A stretch of DNA of 64,000 nt from assembly GCA_000708835.1 (NCBI GenBank), contig DF237276.1, positions 38,195 to 102,194 on the forward strand, read 5' to 3'. Below, one piece after another: positions 37,001 to 47,600 of the stretch. Each line of letters opens with the position of its first letter. The stretch's first letter is position 1. Origin of the DNA: Klebsormidium nitens (taxonomy: Eukaryota; Streptophyta; Klebsormidiophyceae; Klebsormidiales; Klebsormidiaceae). The translations under genes were made by a program, and so were the position numbers. The notes under the pieces were generated by a model. That model did not search any database and had not been told where the DNA came from. It saw nothing but the letters and a program-made list of their open reading frames with translations.

Positions 37001-40000
37001 ATGCGGTCCCAACTGGTGGAGGACAACACCATGTGGTCCGTACTGACGACCACGTCGTTTGAGCCGTTGATCGAGTTCGACATGGTCGGCCCAGATTTCT
37101 TCGAGCTGCTGGGCCAGCCGCAGGTGCGTACCGGACAGGGACCGCGCTTGCGCGGTTGTAGGGTCAGTAGAGATTGGTGTAGCGCAGAGAATCCATGATG
37201 CTCAGTATCGACGATCGCTTTCCTTCATTTCTCGCGTAAATGTTGGTCGAGCTTGCTTACATTTAGTGCCCTGGTTTGAATCGTTCAAGAGTACCAGTAT
37301 TTGCAGTTCTAGCAGGATGAATGGGTTACTTCAGTGTCTTCTGTGGTGCTCAAATGTCTCGGTCAAGAAGTTTTGGATACTTGTCACTATTGAAGAAACA
37401 ACAACCGTTACTAGATTCTGCAAACGGGAACAAGGTAACTGCGCGTGGAGTCAAGTTGCAGGGGCATTGTTTTGATCCTTGTCTTCTACCTTTCGAGAAT
37501 GATCAGAAAGGACTACCGTTTTTACAATACGATGAGGGATCAACGGACACAAGTGATCGGACACATGTTGAAATTGGCTGACCCGCGAAAAACCTCTTTT
37601 CTGGCCTTGACAGCTGGCGACGTCAGACGACGACGACAAGCAGAAGGTGCAGCGCGAGGCGCTCCTGCGCGACCACGCGAACCGCCTCGCGCTCAGCCGC
37701 GCGCGCGCGTTCCACCCCTACTGGCTCGAGTACCTACAGAAGCGCGCGCGCGCTCAGACCGGCGGCAGGTCCGCGGCCGGCTCGGTCGCGTCGGTGACGT
37801 CACCCGGCAAGTCGGGGGCTTCAACCGCGCGCGCACAGAGCGCGGCCTCGCGTTCTGCTGGGGCTTCATTCGACGCCAAGCTGACGTCAGCAACGAGAGG
37901 GTCGAAGGCGGCCGCGCAGTCTCCTCTTGCTGACGCGACCAGGGGAGGACACGTGGCAGAAGATCCGGAAGCGAGCGCGCGGCTCAGCGAGACGCCGAGG
38001 ACGAAGGTCAGCTTTGGGGACTCCGTTCCGCGACCGGCGAGCGGAACGGATGGTGGAGCGGAACCGGCGCGGCCGCGGAGCGCTCTGTGGAGGGCGGAAA
38101 ACGCGCGAGCGAGGCCGCCGTCGCGTGAGCTGCGCTTCGAAGACGCGCAGGAAAAACGGGAGAGCATTAGGGAAGAAACAGATGACGAGGAGACGGACTC
38201 GACCCATCTAGCGGAAACCGGAACAGCGGACGGAAGTCACAACGACCGGATCCGGAGTGATGTTCGAATACAGAGTGAGGAGGCACGGGAGAAACAAGAG
38301 GACCAAACGGGTCTGCGTAAGTCTTCCGACGGATCCGCGCCAAACGTTGACGGGACGTTCGCAGGTCAGCGGATCAGCGGAATGAGGAAACCGTCGAGAT
38401 TTATCAAGGCAGAGGACGGCTTGCCAGGGGAGTTGGTTGAGGTCACAGAACTAGTGTCAGGCCCGGACGGAGTGACCCCGACTGCGGACGCGTTGACACC
38501 AACTTCTGCAAGAAGCTCCTGGCTGCCACGGAACAACTCATTACGGACGTCATCGATAGTGTCAAGTCGCTACATCGCGACTCTTTCCGACATCGGTTCC
38601 ACGGAAAGCACCGAACAGTTTGAGCCATTCGATTGGGCCGAAAACCAATCGAACGGCGCGGAATGGGCGGCGCCGACCCACTGGAGCGCGAATAGGCGCG
38701 GGCGGCCAAGTTCTCGAGAAGCGCCGGGCGGCGATCCGGCGGGCGCGCGGCCGCGCTCGCGCGGGTTTGGGGGTTCGGACCGGTCCGATTCTCCCAGTCG
38801 GCCGGGGTCGCGCGGCCGGATCGCAAGCGAACGCGACGGCGGTGTGAATGCGGACGGCGGTGTGAACGCGGATGCCGGTGTGAACACGTTCGGCGGTGGG
38901 AATGCGGACGGTGCTGCGGGTACTGCGGGAGGTGTGAACGTCCTCGGCGATGTGAATACGCCTCGTAATGTGAAATCGGGCCGAAAGAGCAGCAGTGGAG
39001 TCGGCAGAGCTGGAGCAAATGCAGAGAAAGAAAATGTGAATACGGGCGAGCGGGGCGAGAACGGTAGTGTGAATAAGCCCGGCCGTCCATCGTCGATAGA
39101 AGCGGAAGGCGTGCCAGCGGAGTCGCTGGATATGAAACAAGACTACCCCTCCGACTCGGAACCTCTAGCCGGTTCCAACACCGAGTCGCGAACCGCACAC
39201 CGAGAAAAGCTCTCCCGTTCAAAAACGAGGTCGAAATCGCGGTCACGGCATGACCGGGGAAAGCGCTCTGGGAAGTCTGCAGGGCTCGCCCCTCAGAACT
39301 ACCTCCCGTCGACTAACCGGAAATTCCCGTGGCAACTAGGGTGGGACGCCCTGATGCGCGCGAGCGTCGCGCTCGAAGCGCGCGCGCTCCCGGAGGGCAC
39401 GTGCCCGCTGCGGATCCTCTACGAGTCGATGCGCAAGGAGGGCGAGCCACGTGTCGCGCTGGACGGCCTCAAGAAGGGCATGAGGTGCGGAGACTTTTGA
39501 TATTCAGTTGGATTCTAGTCAGTCGCACTTTGGGCTCGTGATAGTCAGAGCCGGTGCAAACTTGTGGGAATCCATTTTGCCAACGTTCATCATGCTGTCA
39601 CTTAAGAAAGGTTTGCTCCGATTCAGCCCAGAACAACTTTCCATTTCTTTGTTCGAAAGCAGTTGTAATGCTGTTCCTAAAGCAGAAATAGTTCATGCCA
39701 GCCGTTTGCCTCGCATTACACACAGGCCACACATCTCATAACAGAGTGCGTAACAAGGTCCCTGCGGGAGCGTGGTATTCACCGTTTGCATGCTTCTGTA
39801 ACGTCACTGTGTATATCCTTTTCATGCTTCTCAGCTTGCTCAAATGTTATATATCCACTTGGGTTGAGGTCGAAGGAAGGGGTCCGACCGCTTCCCCTGT
39901 GATGTTCCCCCCATGCCAAGGGTCTGCGTCAACCTCTTCGACTGTGCTTCGGTTAACGATAGGCCCAGCTTTCGGTTTTGTTAACCAGATTCCGCCTCAC

Positions 40001-41466
40001 TCCGTTCCAGGCAGCTCTGCGGTCTGCGCCTAACCCCGGCCCACGTGGCAAAGCTAACCGGGCGGGCTCACGGGGCATCGGCGGCTGACGAGGCGCTGAC
40101 GTCACGGTCCGGCAGCGAGTCCGGCGGCAGGTACGACAGACATTCCGACGTTACGTCACGGTTGTTGCTCGATCATCGCTTGTCTGAGCGTTAGAGATAA
40201 CCTAGTCGCGACTTGCAATTCCAACGTCCTCATCTCGGAATCAGGCAAAAAGCGGCTTTGGGAAGAATCTGGTACATTTTCTGGATCTCGGTCTGCAAAG
40301 TTCATACCCATTTTCTGACGATGGCCTTGCCCTCTATTTTTAGGGGAGTATTGAGCCCTCCGTCGAAAGAATATAAGAGGAGCCCAACGGTCTCCCTCGT
40401 GCAATATGACCAGCGCTGATGAATTGCTGCTTTCAACCATGAATTGGCTCATATTACCTATGATTGTAAACCTCAGACGGGCCAAAATTCGACCTTTAAA
40501 TATGCTTAACCGCTTTCCTCGATCGTCTCCATTGTCCATTCGGCAGCCGACCGGCGTCGCACCGGCTGGCCTCCGGCGTCCGTCCGGGGAAGGCTGTTCC
40601 GGCGGAGGAGAAGGGCCCGGGGCAAAGGAACGGAACACCGGAAGTGAACCGGGTGCCCTCGGGTAAGGACGTTGGCAAGCTGTCGAAACTGGTTCTCATC
40701 AGAGACACACCGATCGTTAACCGCTGAATGCCCGTAAGGTCTTCAACAAAGGGGGATTGAAGCTACACTGAAGGCAATATGCGGAAGATGAGCTTTGTAC
40801 TTTGAGGGACTGGTCGAGTTGCGAGATATTTCATTGGGTCGGATAGCAAAAGGGACACCTGCTTGTGCTCTGTCAAAAAGCGTTACTAGCTGGCTGCTCA
40901 CGTCAGCGGTTGGAAACATGAGAAACCATTGAAGCATTGCAATTGTCACACCGTTTGTGCTGATTCTTCCTTCGCAATCATTCTTCAAGTTTGACACCTC
41001 GTGATCTCGGCTTGTCATTGGCCGAATACAAAGCTGCGCATCAAGGAACTGATCCTGTTCTCGCAATCGGGGTACTATCATAGCTAGCTCTAAGCGAACC
41101 GACAAAAGTTTGTACTCTCCCGAAATGACTTGCGTTTGTGTCAAGATTACTGGAGGGGCGGATCGCAGAACTTCAGGATGCTCAACCCGGCTATCTGAAC
41201 ACAAGCACTCCATATGAAAAGGTCCATACTTCACCTGGAAGTATTTTGCAGTGGTTTACTTTGCTTTCTCTTGCGCGCTATGCTAGCTAATATTTGGCGC
41301 GCGCTCGCGCGCTTCTTCCGCAGCCCGGGCGCGAGCCCTGACGGACGAGAGCAGGAGCGGGGGGAGTCAACCGGACCAGTTTCTCGTCGATTGGCCGACC
41401 TTCGAGGCTTTCGTTATGGAACTGGACGAGTCCCTTTTCAGCGTTAGTAAGTCAGAGAAGCAGTGA
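25013..41466 (+). CDS. giant LRR protein with two DUF4476-like domains
   Basis: Fourteen exons join in phase to about 2877 residues: 25013-26290, 26808-26959, 27475-27574, 28129-31212, 31790-32581, 33067-33240, 34218-34417, 35418-35688, 36314-36451, 36929-37123, 37614-39484, 40011-40130, 40547-40662, 41324-41466. Residues 1-426 are a disordered Ser/Arg/Gly region; residues 427-520 are helical and charged. RNI-type leucine-rich repeats occupy about 1058-1155 and 1453-1640 (LTALNLEDNELG-like, LTYLGLAGNEIGDQGACALG), split by about 300 disordered residues. Then a module with GHYKLNL and CWRETKLNNYP leads to DUF4476-like FVRLFASSCYFRSQQAARLL. The module recurs (GHYELSLVLQ, WRNVQYRG), followed by a second DUF4476-like ELRVSLLRAHSTKLWLTSDQ. 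A third copy of the module precedes a roughly 600-residue disordered tail. No function is known for this architecture. If intron 13 is retained, the frame stops at 40727 instead. Confidence 0.85.
26263..26375 (+). repeat. duplicated exon 3' end (array 6, LRR gene exon 1)
   Basis: The end of exon 1, TTCTACCGGGAGGTTAGGAAG plus GTGAGTTGATTCA, has a copy 76 bp downstream, TTCTTCAGGGAGATCAGGAAG plus GTAAGCTGCTTCA. The copy would encode a similar peptide (FFREIRK against FYREVRK) and keeps a good donor. It has no acceptor of its own in phase, so it is read as a pseudo-exon end in intron 1. Confidence 0.8.
31564..31590 (+). repeat. CTT simple repeat
   Basis: A CTT trinucleotide run lies in intron 4 of the LRR gene. 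It is a microsatellite with no sign of coding use. Confidence 0.9.
32536..32885 (+). repeat. duplicated exon 3' ends (array 7, LRR gene exon 5)
   Basis: The exon 5 end (GCGGCTCTTTGCGTCGAG at 32542, GCCAGCAGGTGGGT at 32574) is repeated at 32688/32719 and, for its first half only, at 32849. Spacings are 145-146 and 161 bp. The second copy keeps an intact donor, GCCAGCAG then GTGGGT, but the DUF4476-like frame is broken. Only the first copy is continuous with the exon. Confidence 0.9.
33182..33715 (+). repeat. duplicated exon 3' ends (array 8, LRR gene exon 6)
   Basis: Four units begin at 33184 (working exon), 33331, 33477 and 33640 with CGCCAGGAGCAGCGCCAGGC or a close variant. Spacings are 147, 146 and 163 bp. 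Units 1-3 also share the intron part nearly unchanged (TTGGCAATTTGTTT, AGATTTCAAGTACTTAGAAT), so the duplicated piece runs from inside the exon about 85 bases or more past the donor. This is the least diverged array and shows the unit best. A GCGCGC run of varying length sits at each donor. Confidence 0.97.
33931..34305 (+). repeat. duplicated exon 5' ends (array 9, LRR gene exon 7)
   Basis: The start of exon 7 (GGTCACTACGAG, working copy CACTACGAG at 34233) has upstream copies at 34072 and 33944, spacings 161 and 128 bp. The copy at 34072 has its own acceptor CCCAGGGCAACCC and stays open for about 28 codons (ELSLVLQT, MMAAKLLEL-type words) before a TAG at 34138. The copy at 33944 is more decayed. 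Confidence 0.92.
34378..35170 (+). repeat. duplicated exon 3' ends (array 10, LRR gene exon 7)
   Basis: The other end of the same exon, GTGGGGGCACAAGGTGCCCA plus the donor TTCTCAGGTGGGA, is repeated downstream with GGGGGCACAAGGTGC-like words at 34384 (working), 34558, 34723, 34850, 35001 and 35134. Spacings are 174, 165, 127, 151 and 133 bp. Most copies keep ACCAGGG and GTTCTCAGGT. Exon 7 is therefore flanked by arrays on both sides, each extending away from it. Confidence 0.93.
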
Positions 41467-43552
41467 TACATTGGCCACTCTTGCGTTCACTAAGGGGTGC
41501 GTCAATTAAGATAAGCACCCGGGGGATGGGTGATATCAATTAGTTAGGAGTTAGGGTGAGTGCGGCTGCGAAGCGTGTCACAGCTTGGGTTACGGGTTTT
41601 ACTTAAAGTGGGCGTTCTGTTCCGCGGAACGCCGGACGTCCAAGGTTAGCGGCAGGGGGTCTCACGCAAATTTGAGTGCGAATCGCGAACGTCAGGTGCC
41701 GGGTTTCATGCCGGTAATCAGCGCAGCGACGGCCGAAGTCCTGGCGCAGGTCCAATTACACCGGATCAGTCGCCGTGACATGACGTCAGTGCTGACACTT
41801 TGGAACGCCCACTTTAAGGTGCCCGGTGCTCCTGTATCGTTGTGAACGCACCTCTTAGTGAAGCCAAGAATTGCTAGTATAGAAGTGATTAGTGCAAACT
41901 GCAGAAACCAGAGTGATTAGTGCAAACAAAAACCTGAGTGAGAACTCGGAGTTCTTCAGACTCGCCCTTGGTCTGTTAGCCTTGTAACAATAAGCGTGGC
42001 TATTCGAAATAGGGCGGCGCCTACCGAGCTGATAGCAAAGACGAGTCGCCGGGTTTGAGGGGTACTCCTAGAGTCCAGGCTTCTAAGCGCGGACCTCGAC
42101 AGGGATCCGCGTCAAGAAGGATTTTACTATGATGACTATGAGACGTCACTGCTTGATTGCTTACAAACGTCGACTGGATAGGAGAGATCGCGGGCGGCGG
42201 CTCTCGGAGATTGTTCTTTCAATTTAGAAGGGATAGCGGCGGGGGAGTCGGAGGGCAATTGCGGGTTGCTTTCTCTGTAGGGACTGAGTCGGTGAGTTTC
42301 CATGAAGTTTTGTACCGATCTTCACAAGCATAGGCGCATGGAAAGGGTATGGATTGGTAGGAAAATGGGGTTGGTGGAAATGAGGACACCGGCGTAGTCA
42401 AATGGTTGGACATATCGGATTGATCAACCGGGATGTGTCAAAATCTGATTTTGAATCTGATATTAAGGCTTACAAAGATTATGGAAAAAGACCTGAACGC
42501 AAATTTCGGTTTCCAAGTCTCACATTTCTGATGGAATCATGAGGCATCCTTCTACGTATGATTTGCATTGACGAAGAGTAGACCTCAACATCGATGGTGC
42601 CACGAAATTCATCGTATTGACGTCACCGTCAACGAGGTTGTCATTACTAAAGTCACTCGTGAAGGAAACGTACCAACAAAAAGGAGGTTGCTTTTCGAGC
42701 TCGTCTAGTACCTACCACTCGACCAGTATCTCGCCTCAATGACCCCAACCACATTCAATTCTCAGTAGGCCAGATTCATGATCGCTCTGTTATCAGCCCC
42801 CGGCCACCTTCGCGCTGACGTTGCTGCAGATTGCCTCAGGTCGGTCCAAAGTTTGAACAATTAACAGCTCCATGATGCTCTTCCAAACTCTCGCTGACCG
42901 GATCCGACCTGACCCGACCCAATCATGGGGTTAATCAGTGTCATTCTGTGCTGTCGTATAGCGCGTGATTTTATACCGGGCAGCCGACGAAACTTAAAGC
43001 TGCAGACCTGCACCAAGACACCAACGAACCATGTCTGACCTCATGCTCAGTCACCGTAGCACATGATTCTGTTACCTCATGCAAACAACTACTGTCCTCA
43101 AAGACCCACTACATACCCGGCGCGCTGCGCGTGCGTATATATGCATGCGCGGCGACCGGCGCCAATCGGCGCCGACTTGCAACCCTAGAGTCGAGCCTTC
43201 GGTACTCCGTGTGCCCTAGGCTGTGTGTCATCCTAGTCTCGATTAATGCAATAACATTTCCGCCGCCGTGTCAGCAAAGCATTGCATTTTGCCGCCTGTT
43301 TGGCGCCGTGCTCGCCGGTTTCGGCTCTAGGTAAAGTTTAAAGTTGCGCATTTGAACCGGCGCGTGAAACGGTTCAAATTTCAAACGCGCTAAATTTTCC
43401 GCAGGCTCCAAAATGCAAGGCTCGCGCGACTTAAATTTTTGGACCCAGGTCGCCGGCCCGCGCCCGCACGTACGTGTGCCGCTTTCAACGCGTCGCGTGC
43501 GGCGTGACGCCTGTTCTGGCAGGGAGGGTTAGAAACCCTGTATTGGTTGTAA
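41467..43552. other. intergenic downstream of the LRR gene
   Basis: No gene is supported. The stretch holds a short inverted-repeat pair (41602-41818, listed separately) and a twice-repeated GTGATTAGTGCAAAC near 41887 and 41913. The region 42800-43500 includes many short palindromic words but no coding signal. Confidence 0.5.
41602..41818. mobile_element. possible small inverted-repeat element
   Basis: CTTAAAGTGGGCGTTC at 41602-41617 is the perfect reverse complement of GAACGCCCACTTTAAG at 41803-41818, 217 bp outer span. No clear target-site duplication is seen. It may be a tiny MITE or an inverted repeat with another origin. Confidence 0.4.
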
Positions 43553-43966
43553 ACCGTCACTTTGAAGTGGCACCCCCTTAGGTATTCTGTTGGGGGGGGG
43601 GGCTTGGGTTGCTTCAGCCGTCCGAAGGTGGGGGAGGGGGGGGGCTTGAGGCCTTTGACTTGGGGCGAAGCCCCAGCCAGATTTAAGCTGAAGTACATGC
43701 TTTTTCATGCTAATTGTCATCTTTTAGCCCATGGGTCTGACATTCTAGACCAAGAGGGAGACAAAAAAGCACTTTTCAAGGTAAAGAAGGGGCAAATTTC
43801 TGCATACGACAGTACAATTGTCCAAAAAATCTGCCCGGGTGGTGCCTTTCTGGACCGGGGCCTTGACCTTTTCTGAGAAGACAAGGCCGGGAGGGGGGGG
43901 GGCTTGGGACCCTCCGGCCAAAGTGCCTCTAAAATACCTAACCGGGTGCCACTTCAAAGTGACGGT
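43553..43966. mobile_element. MITE with 34-bp terminal inverted repeats
   Basis: The left end ACCGTCACTTTGAAGTGGCA continues CCC, two differing bases, then TTAGGTATT. The reverse complement of the right end ending at 43966 is identical except for those two bases. The element is 414 bp with no coding capacity. Inside each terminus lies a long G-run followed by CTTGGG in the same orientation. The flanks show no convincing target-site duplication, so the superfamily is not assigned. Confidence 0.85.
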
Positions 43967-44685
43967 ACCCTAACGGCTACTGCTGACTAAGGTGAGTCAG
44001 CAAGCTACCGTAGGTATACGGACGAGGCGATCGGAAGAGAAAAGGAAGGAAAGAAGAGCGGAAGGAGGAGGCTCTGCCAATCACAGTGTACGTAAATAAA
44101 GTATATCATCAATTAGTATGCATGATGTCTCCTAATAATTGTGAATTCAAAAGCAATTGGATGACTCAGCAGCATGAGCCAACTTCTATGAAAGCCAAGT
44201 CAAAGTCAAAGCCAAAGTCGAAAGCCGAGATACTGGTAATTACTGCCCACCAATTAGTAATTACTAATAGGTGGGCTTGGCTGATCATGACCGTACCGAG
44301 TCTACCGATGTACCGACCAACCAGTCTTGCATGTTTCACAACAGGGTATAGGCAAATGATGTGCATTGATGAGTCATCACCTACCGGTATCTCCATCATG
44401 CACCCCCCTAGCATGTTGACATGTTTCCGATCGAGCAAGGCGATTTCTAATGTATTACCTAGTTCAGTCAGGATTCCCCAGTGTAGCTACTGTTGCAGGG
44501 GAACAACCAAAGAGATGCTGATTTCTGTCTGCGGCATCGCCCCCCAGAAATAATTGCATAAGGCTGGAGCTGCGTCTAGCGCTGTTTTCTTGGTTCTACC
44601 GAATCCTCAACAAGAAGAACGCAGCTGGCAGCTCCGAAGTTTTGAAGTGCTCAGCAGCCTCCCGTCCCTACAAGCGCTGTCGGCA
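43967..44685. other. intergenic, upstream of the GT71 gene
   Basis: It contains AT-rich promoter-like sequence and repeated AATTAGTAATTAC words near 44252-44268. Open frames on both strands here have no recognisable family. Confidence 0.4.
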
Positions 44686-47600
44686 ATGGCTCCCCGCGCC
44701 GCCCTCGCGGCGCTCCTTTCCCTCTCTGCCATTGTCCTGTACGCCGCTGCCTGCGTTCCTAGTGAGTCCCATGTAGACTGCAACTTCCATGGCCTATCCT
44801 CCCCTAAAAGTTGGGCTGAGCTGTCCAGCCAGACGGAGCAGCTCACTGCTGCCTGGAAGGCTGCCCTCGCCAGCACCCCCAAGTACCCCGCTGGTCACTT
44901 CTCTGGCAAAGGTCTGGTTATCACCGCGACCAAGCTTGATATGGACAATATCCCCGCCATTCTGGGGACCTTTCACTCCGAGGGCCTCAACCTGCCTGCC
45001 ATTGAGGTGAGCTTTCGGAGTGCCTCACGAAAAGCTGCCCCTCAAGAACCACATTATGTCACATGCCCTGCATTAAGTAAAATCTTGCGACGAGTGTTTT
45101 GTAACTGATTTGTGGTGGCCTCTGAGCATTGCCATTAACCTTCCTAAGAAGGATTCTGTCTCCCACAGCATCAGGGGATCAGGGAATCACAATCATTCCG
45201 CTTTCGGTACTTACTCGACCTTTTGAGCTATGCAATGCTAAGCTGGTGTGCAATATAAGCAGTTTAACTGCCGGACGTTGCCCAAGGGACCCAGTCTTCT
45301 GGAAAGCGCAGGTGGGAGTCAAGATTCGAAGTCAGGCATGAAGTTGAGGGCGTTGGTGACGAGCTGTCTGCATCATTGAGTGGAGAACACGCCGCAAAAT
45401 ACAAGCTGATTGTTCACGATTGCTATCCTCCGGGTAAAGACTCAAGCTCCAATGTGGCATTCAATGTATGGGGTACAAATTTCAAGTAAGTGATTTCAGA
45501 TAATTTCAAGTAATCTGACAATGTAATTCTTGCCAGATTGGTCACACCATAGACTATATATATAGTTGGGCATGCCGAGCTGCTCTTGGGCTCACCATAT
45601 TTCCCCTCTGTGCAGATTTGGTACTCAGGCGAGGTCAGCGCTGACATCATCGACACCCTGTCCGGCACCTATAGGAAGCTGGTGATCAGGAACGTGGCTA
45701 ACTATGCCAGCGCTGCTGACCTGAAGAGCACCATCACCAGCCAGGGAGACCATGTTTTCCAGGTATGTTCAGAATGGGTCACGGATTCTTAACTTGTCCC
45801 GCCGGTGGTGATGCTGCCTCCTCTATCATGTAAATGCCTGTTTGAGTCGCATGTGAATGCTCTCAGATCCAATGAAAGCCTCGTCTCTAACTTGAGCAGG
45901 ATGTAATCTGAGCCTTCTTTCCAAAAAGGGTGCATAAGGGACCCGCTGACGTACCTTCACGAATCATTCTTTCTTGACATGTTTGGTCTCGTCTTCCATG
46001 TCGAGCAAAGTCCAGATGCATTATGCAAGGAGTAGGGACAATATCATCTGGCAAATCTTTGAACTTTTATGGACACGTCTTCTTCAAGGCATGCACCAGC
46101 TTGCGTCGAGATGATTGCCTCAAATCCGACGACGTCATCTGTTCGTAACTTCCTGATTTGTGCTTTCCATCTGCTTCTCAATTTGAGCCGATTGTCTCGA
46201 GCGTGGAATTGTCCTGGATCCTGTCAACTCTGGGGCCGCATGCCCTTTCTGATCCATCCCCATACCACAGAGGGATTCCAATCCCACGTGGGTCCCCCTT
46301 CCTGGTCACTGTTTTCCCATCATCTCAACTCCCTGCATGTTTCAGGGGGGTGATAACTGCTAATCTGTGGTAAGCACTGATGGCCCCCCTCTGTGCCCCC
46401 CCCTACAGGCCAAGCCCCTGGCGATCATCCACTCTGCCTTCGAGGAGGTTCTGTTCATGGACGCGGACAACGTCGCTATCTCCAACCCCGCCGCCCTCTT
46501 CTCCTCTGCCAAGTACCGTTCCGCCGGTGCCCTCTTCTGGCCCGACTTCTGGCAGACTGCCACCCGGAACCCGATCTGGTCCGTGCTCGGTATTGAGCCC
46601 CAGGGCTGGGAGCAGGAGTCGGGCCAGATCGTCGTGAACAAGCGCACCTCGTGGGCCGCCCTCAACCTGGCCTTTTTCCTCGCCAAGGACGCGACGTTCC
46701 AGCAGATGGTGAACGGAGACAAGGAGGCCTCAGTCCGCCTGGCTTTCCTCGCCACCAAGACGCCGTTCTTCATGGTTGAAACCGCCGTCGCGGTTGCCGG
46801 GTCTGAGACTGAGACCGGCTTCTGTGGCCACACATGGTTCAGCACGATCTGGCGGGCGCCCCGCTGTTCCTCCACCACAAATCCCTCAAGCACGGAGCCT
46901 CCATCGAGTCGTGGCAAACCCTGAAATCGGTGGCGGCCGACAAGAGGTGAGGGTTACACCAGCATGCGGAATTTACCATGCATGTCTTCACATACGGATT
47001 CAAGCATGCCAGTTGTGCACGAGGTTCCTTTGACTGTCTGCCTGGAATCCGGTCTTGAGAGGTCTGGCTGGCCGTAAGCATTTCTGCGAGGGGGGTCTTT
47101 ACGACTTAGAAGGGCTTCCACAATTCTATTGGTTGATCTTGCTGTGGATCGTCTGGGTAAACATTGCCACAACTTCTCTCAAGACTCTCGTGGCACCGTA
47201 AGATTTGGCTGATCCAAGCTGCTCCCTTGGCGAGCCTTGACTGCCTGATCAAAGTTTGGTCTAGAACCCTTCTACATGATTTGTCTACACCTCTTCGTTC
47301 GTCAAACGTCCGGATCTTCTCATCAAGGAGTCTCTTGACCAAATCTGCTCGACTTTTCGTCTCGGTAGATACTCTCAGGCTGCTGCCAAGTACGTCCGGT
47401 CTCTGCCAAGTATCTTCAGAATTTATCATGTTCTTTTCTTCCCTCAGCTTCACCGTCGTCCCTCTCGCCCCTGCCACCATCAACGAGGAGCCTGTCTCTT
47501 GCCTCGACCTGACCGGTGCTGACGTCATCGTCACCCCCGCACCCTTCGCCGCCTTCGAGGCCTCCTTCAGCCAATCCCAGTCCGCTGCCCACCCCGCCCT

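Noticed and set aside
38443-39246. Long antisense open frame opposite LRR gene exon 11
   Set aside because: Mirror of repetitive coding sequence on the plus strand, His/Arg-rich without any domain.
41585-41845. Plus-strand open frame of 86 codons
   Set aside because: It overlies the 41602-41818 inverted repeat and has no recognisable protein features.
46360-46917. Antisense open frame across GT71 exon 3
   Set aside because: The plus frame has the DxD motif and GT71 signatures; the antisense frame is a by-product of codon bias.
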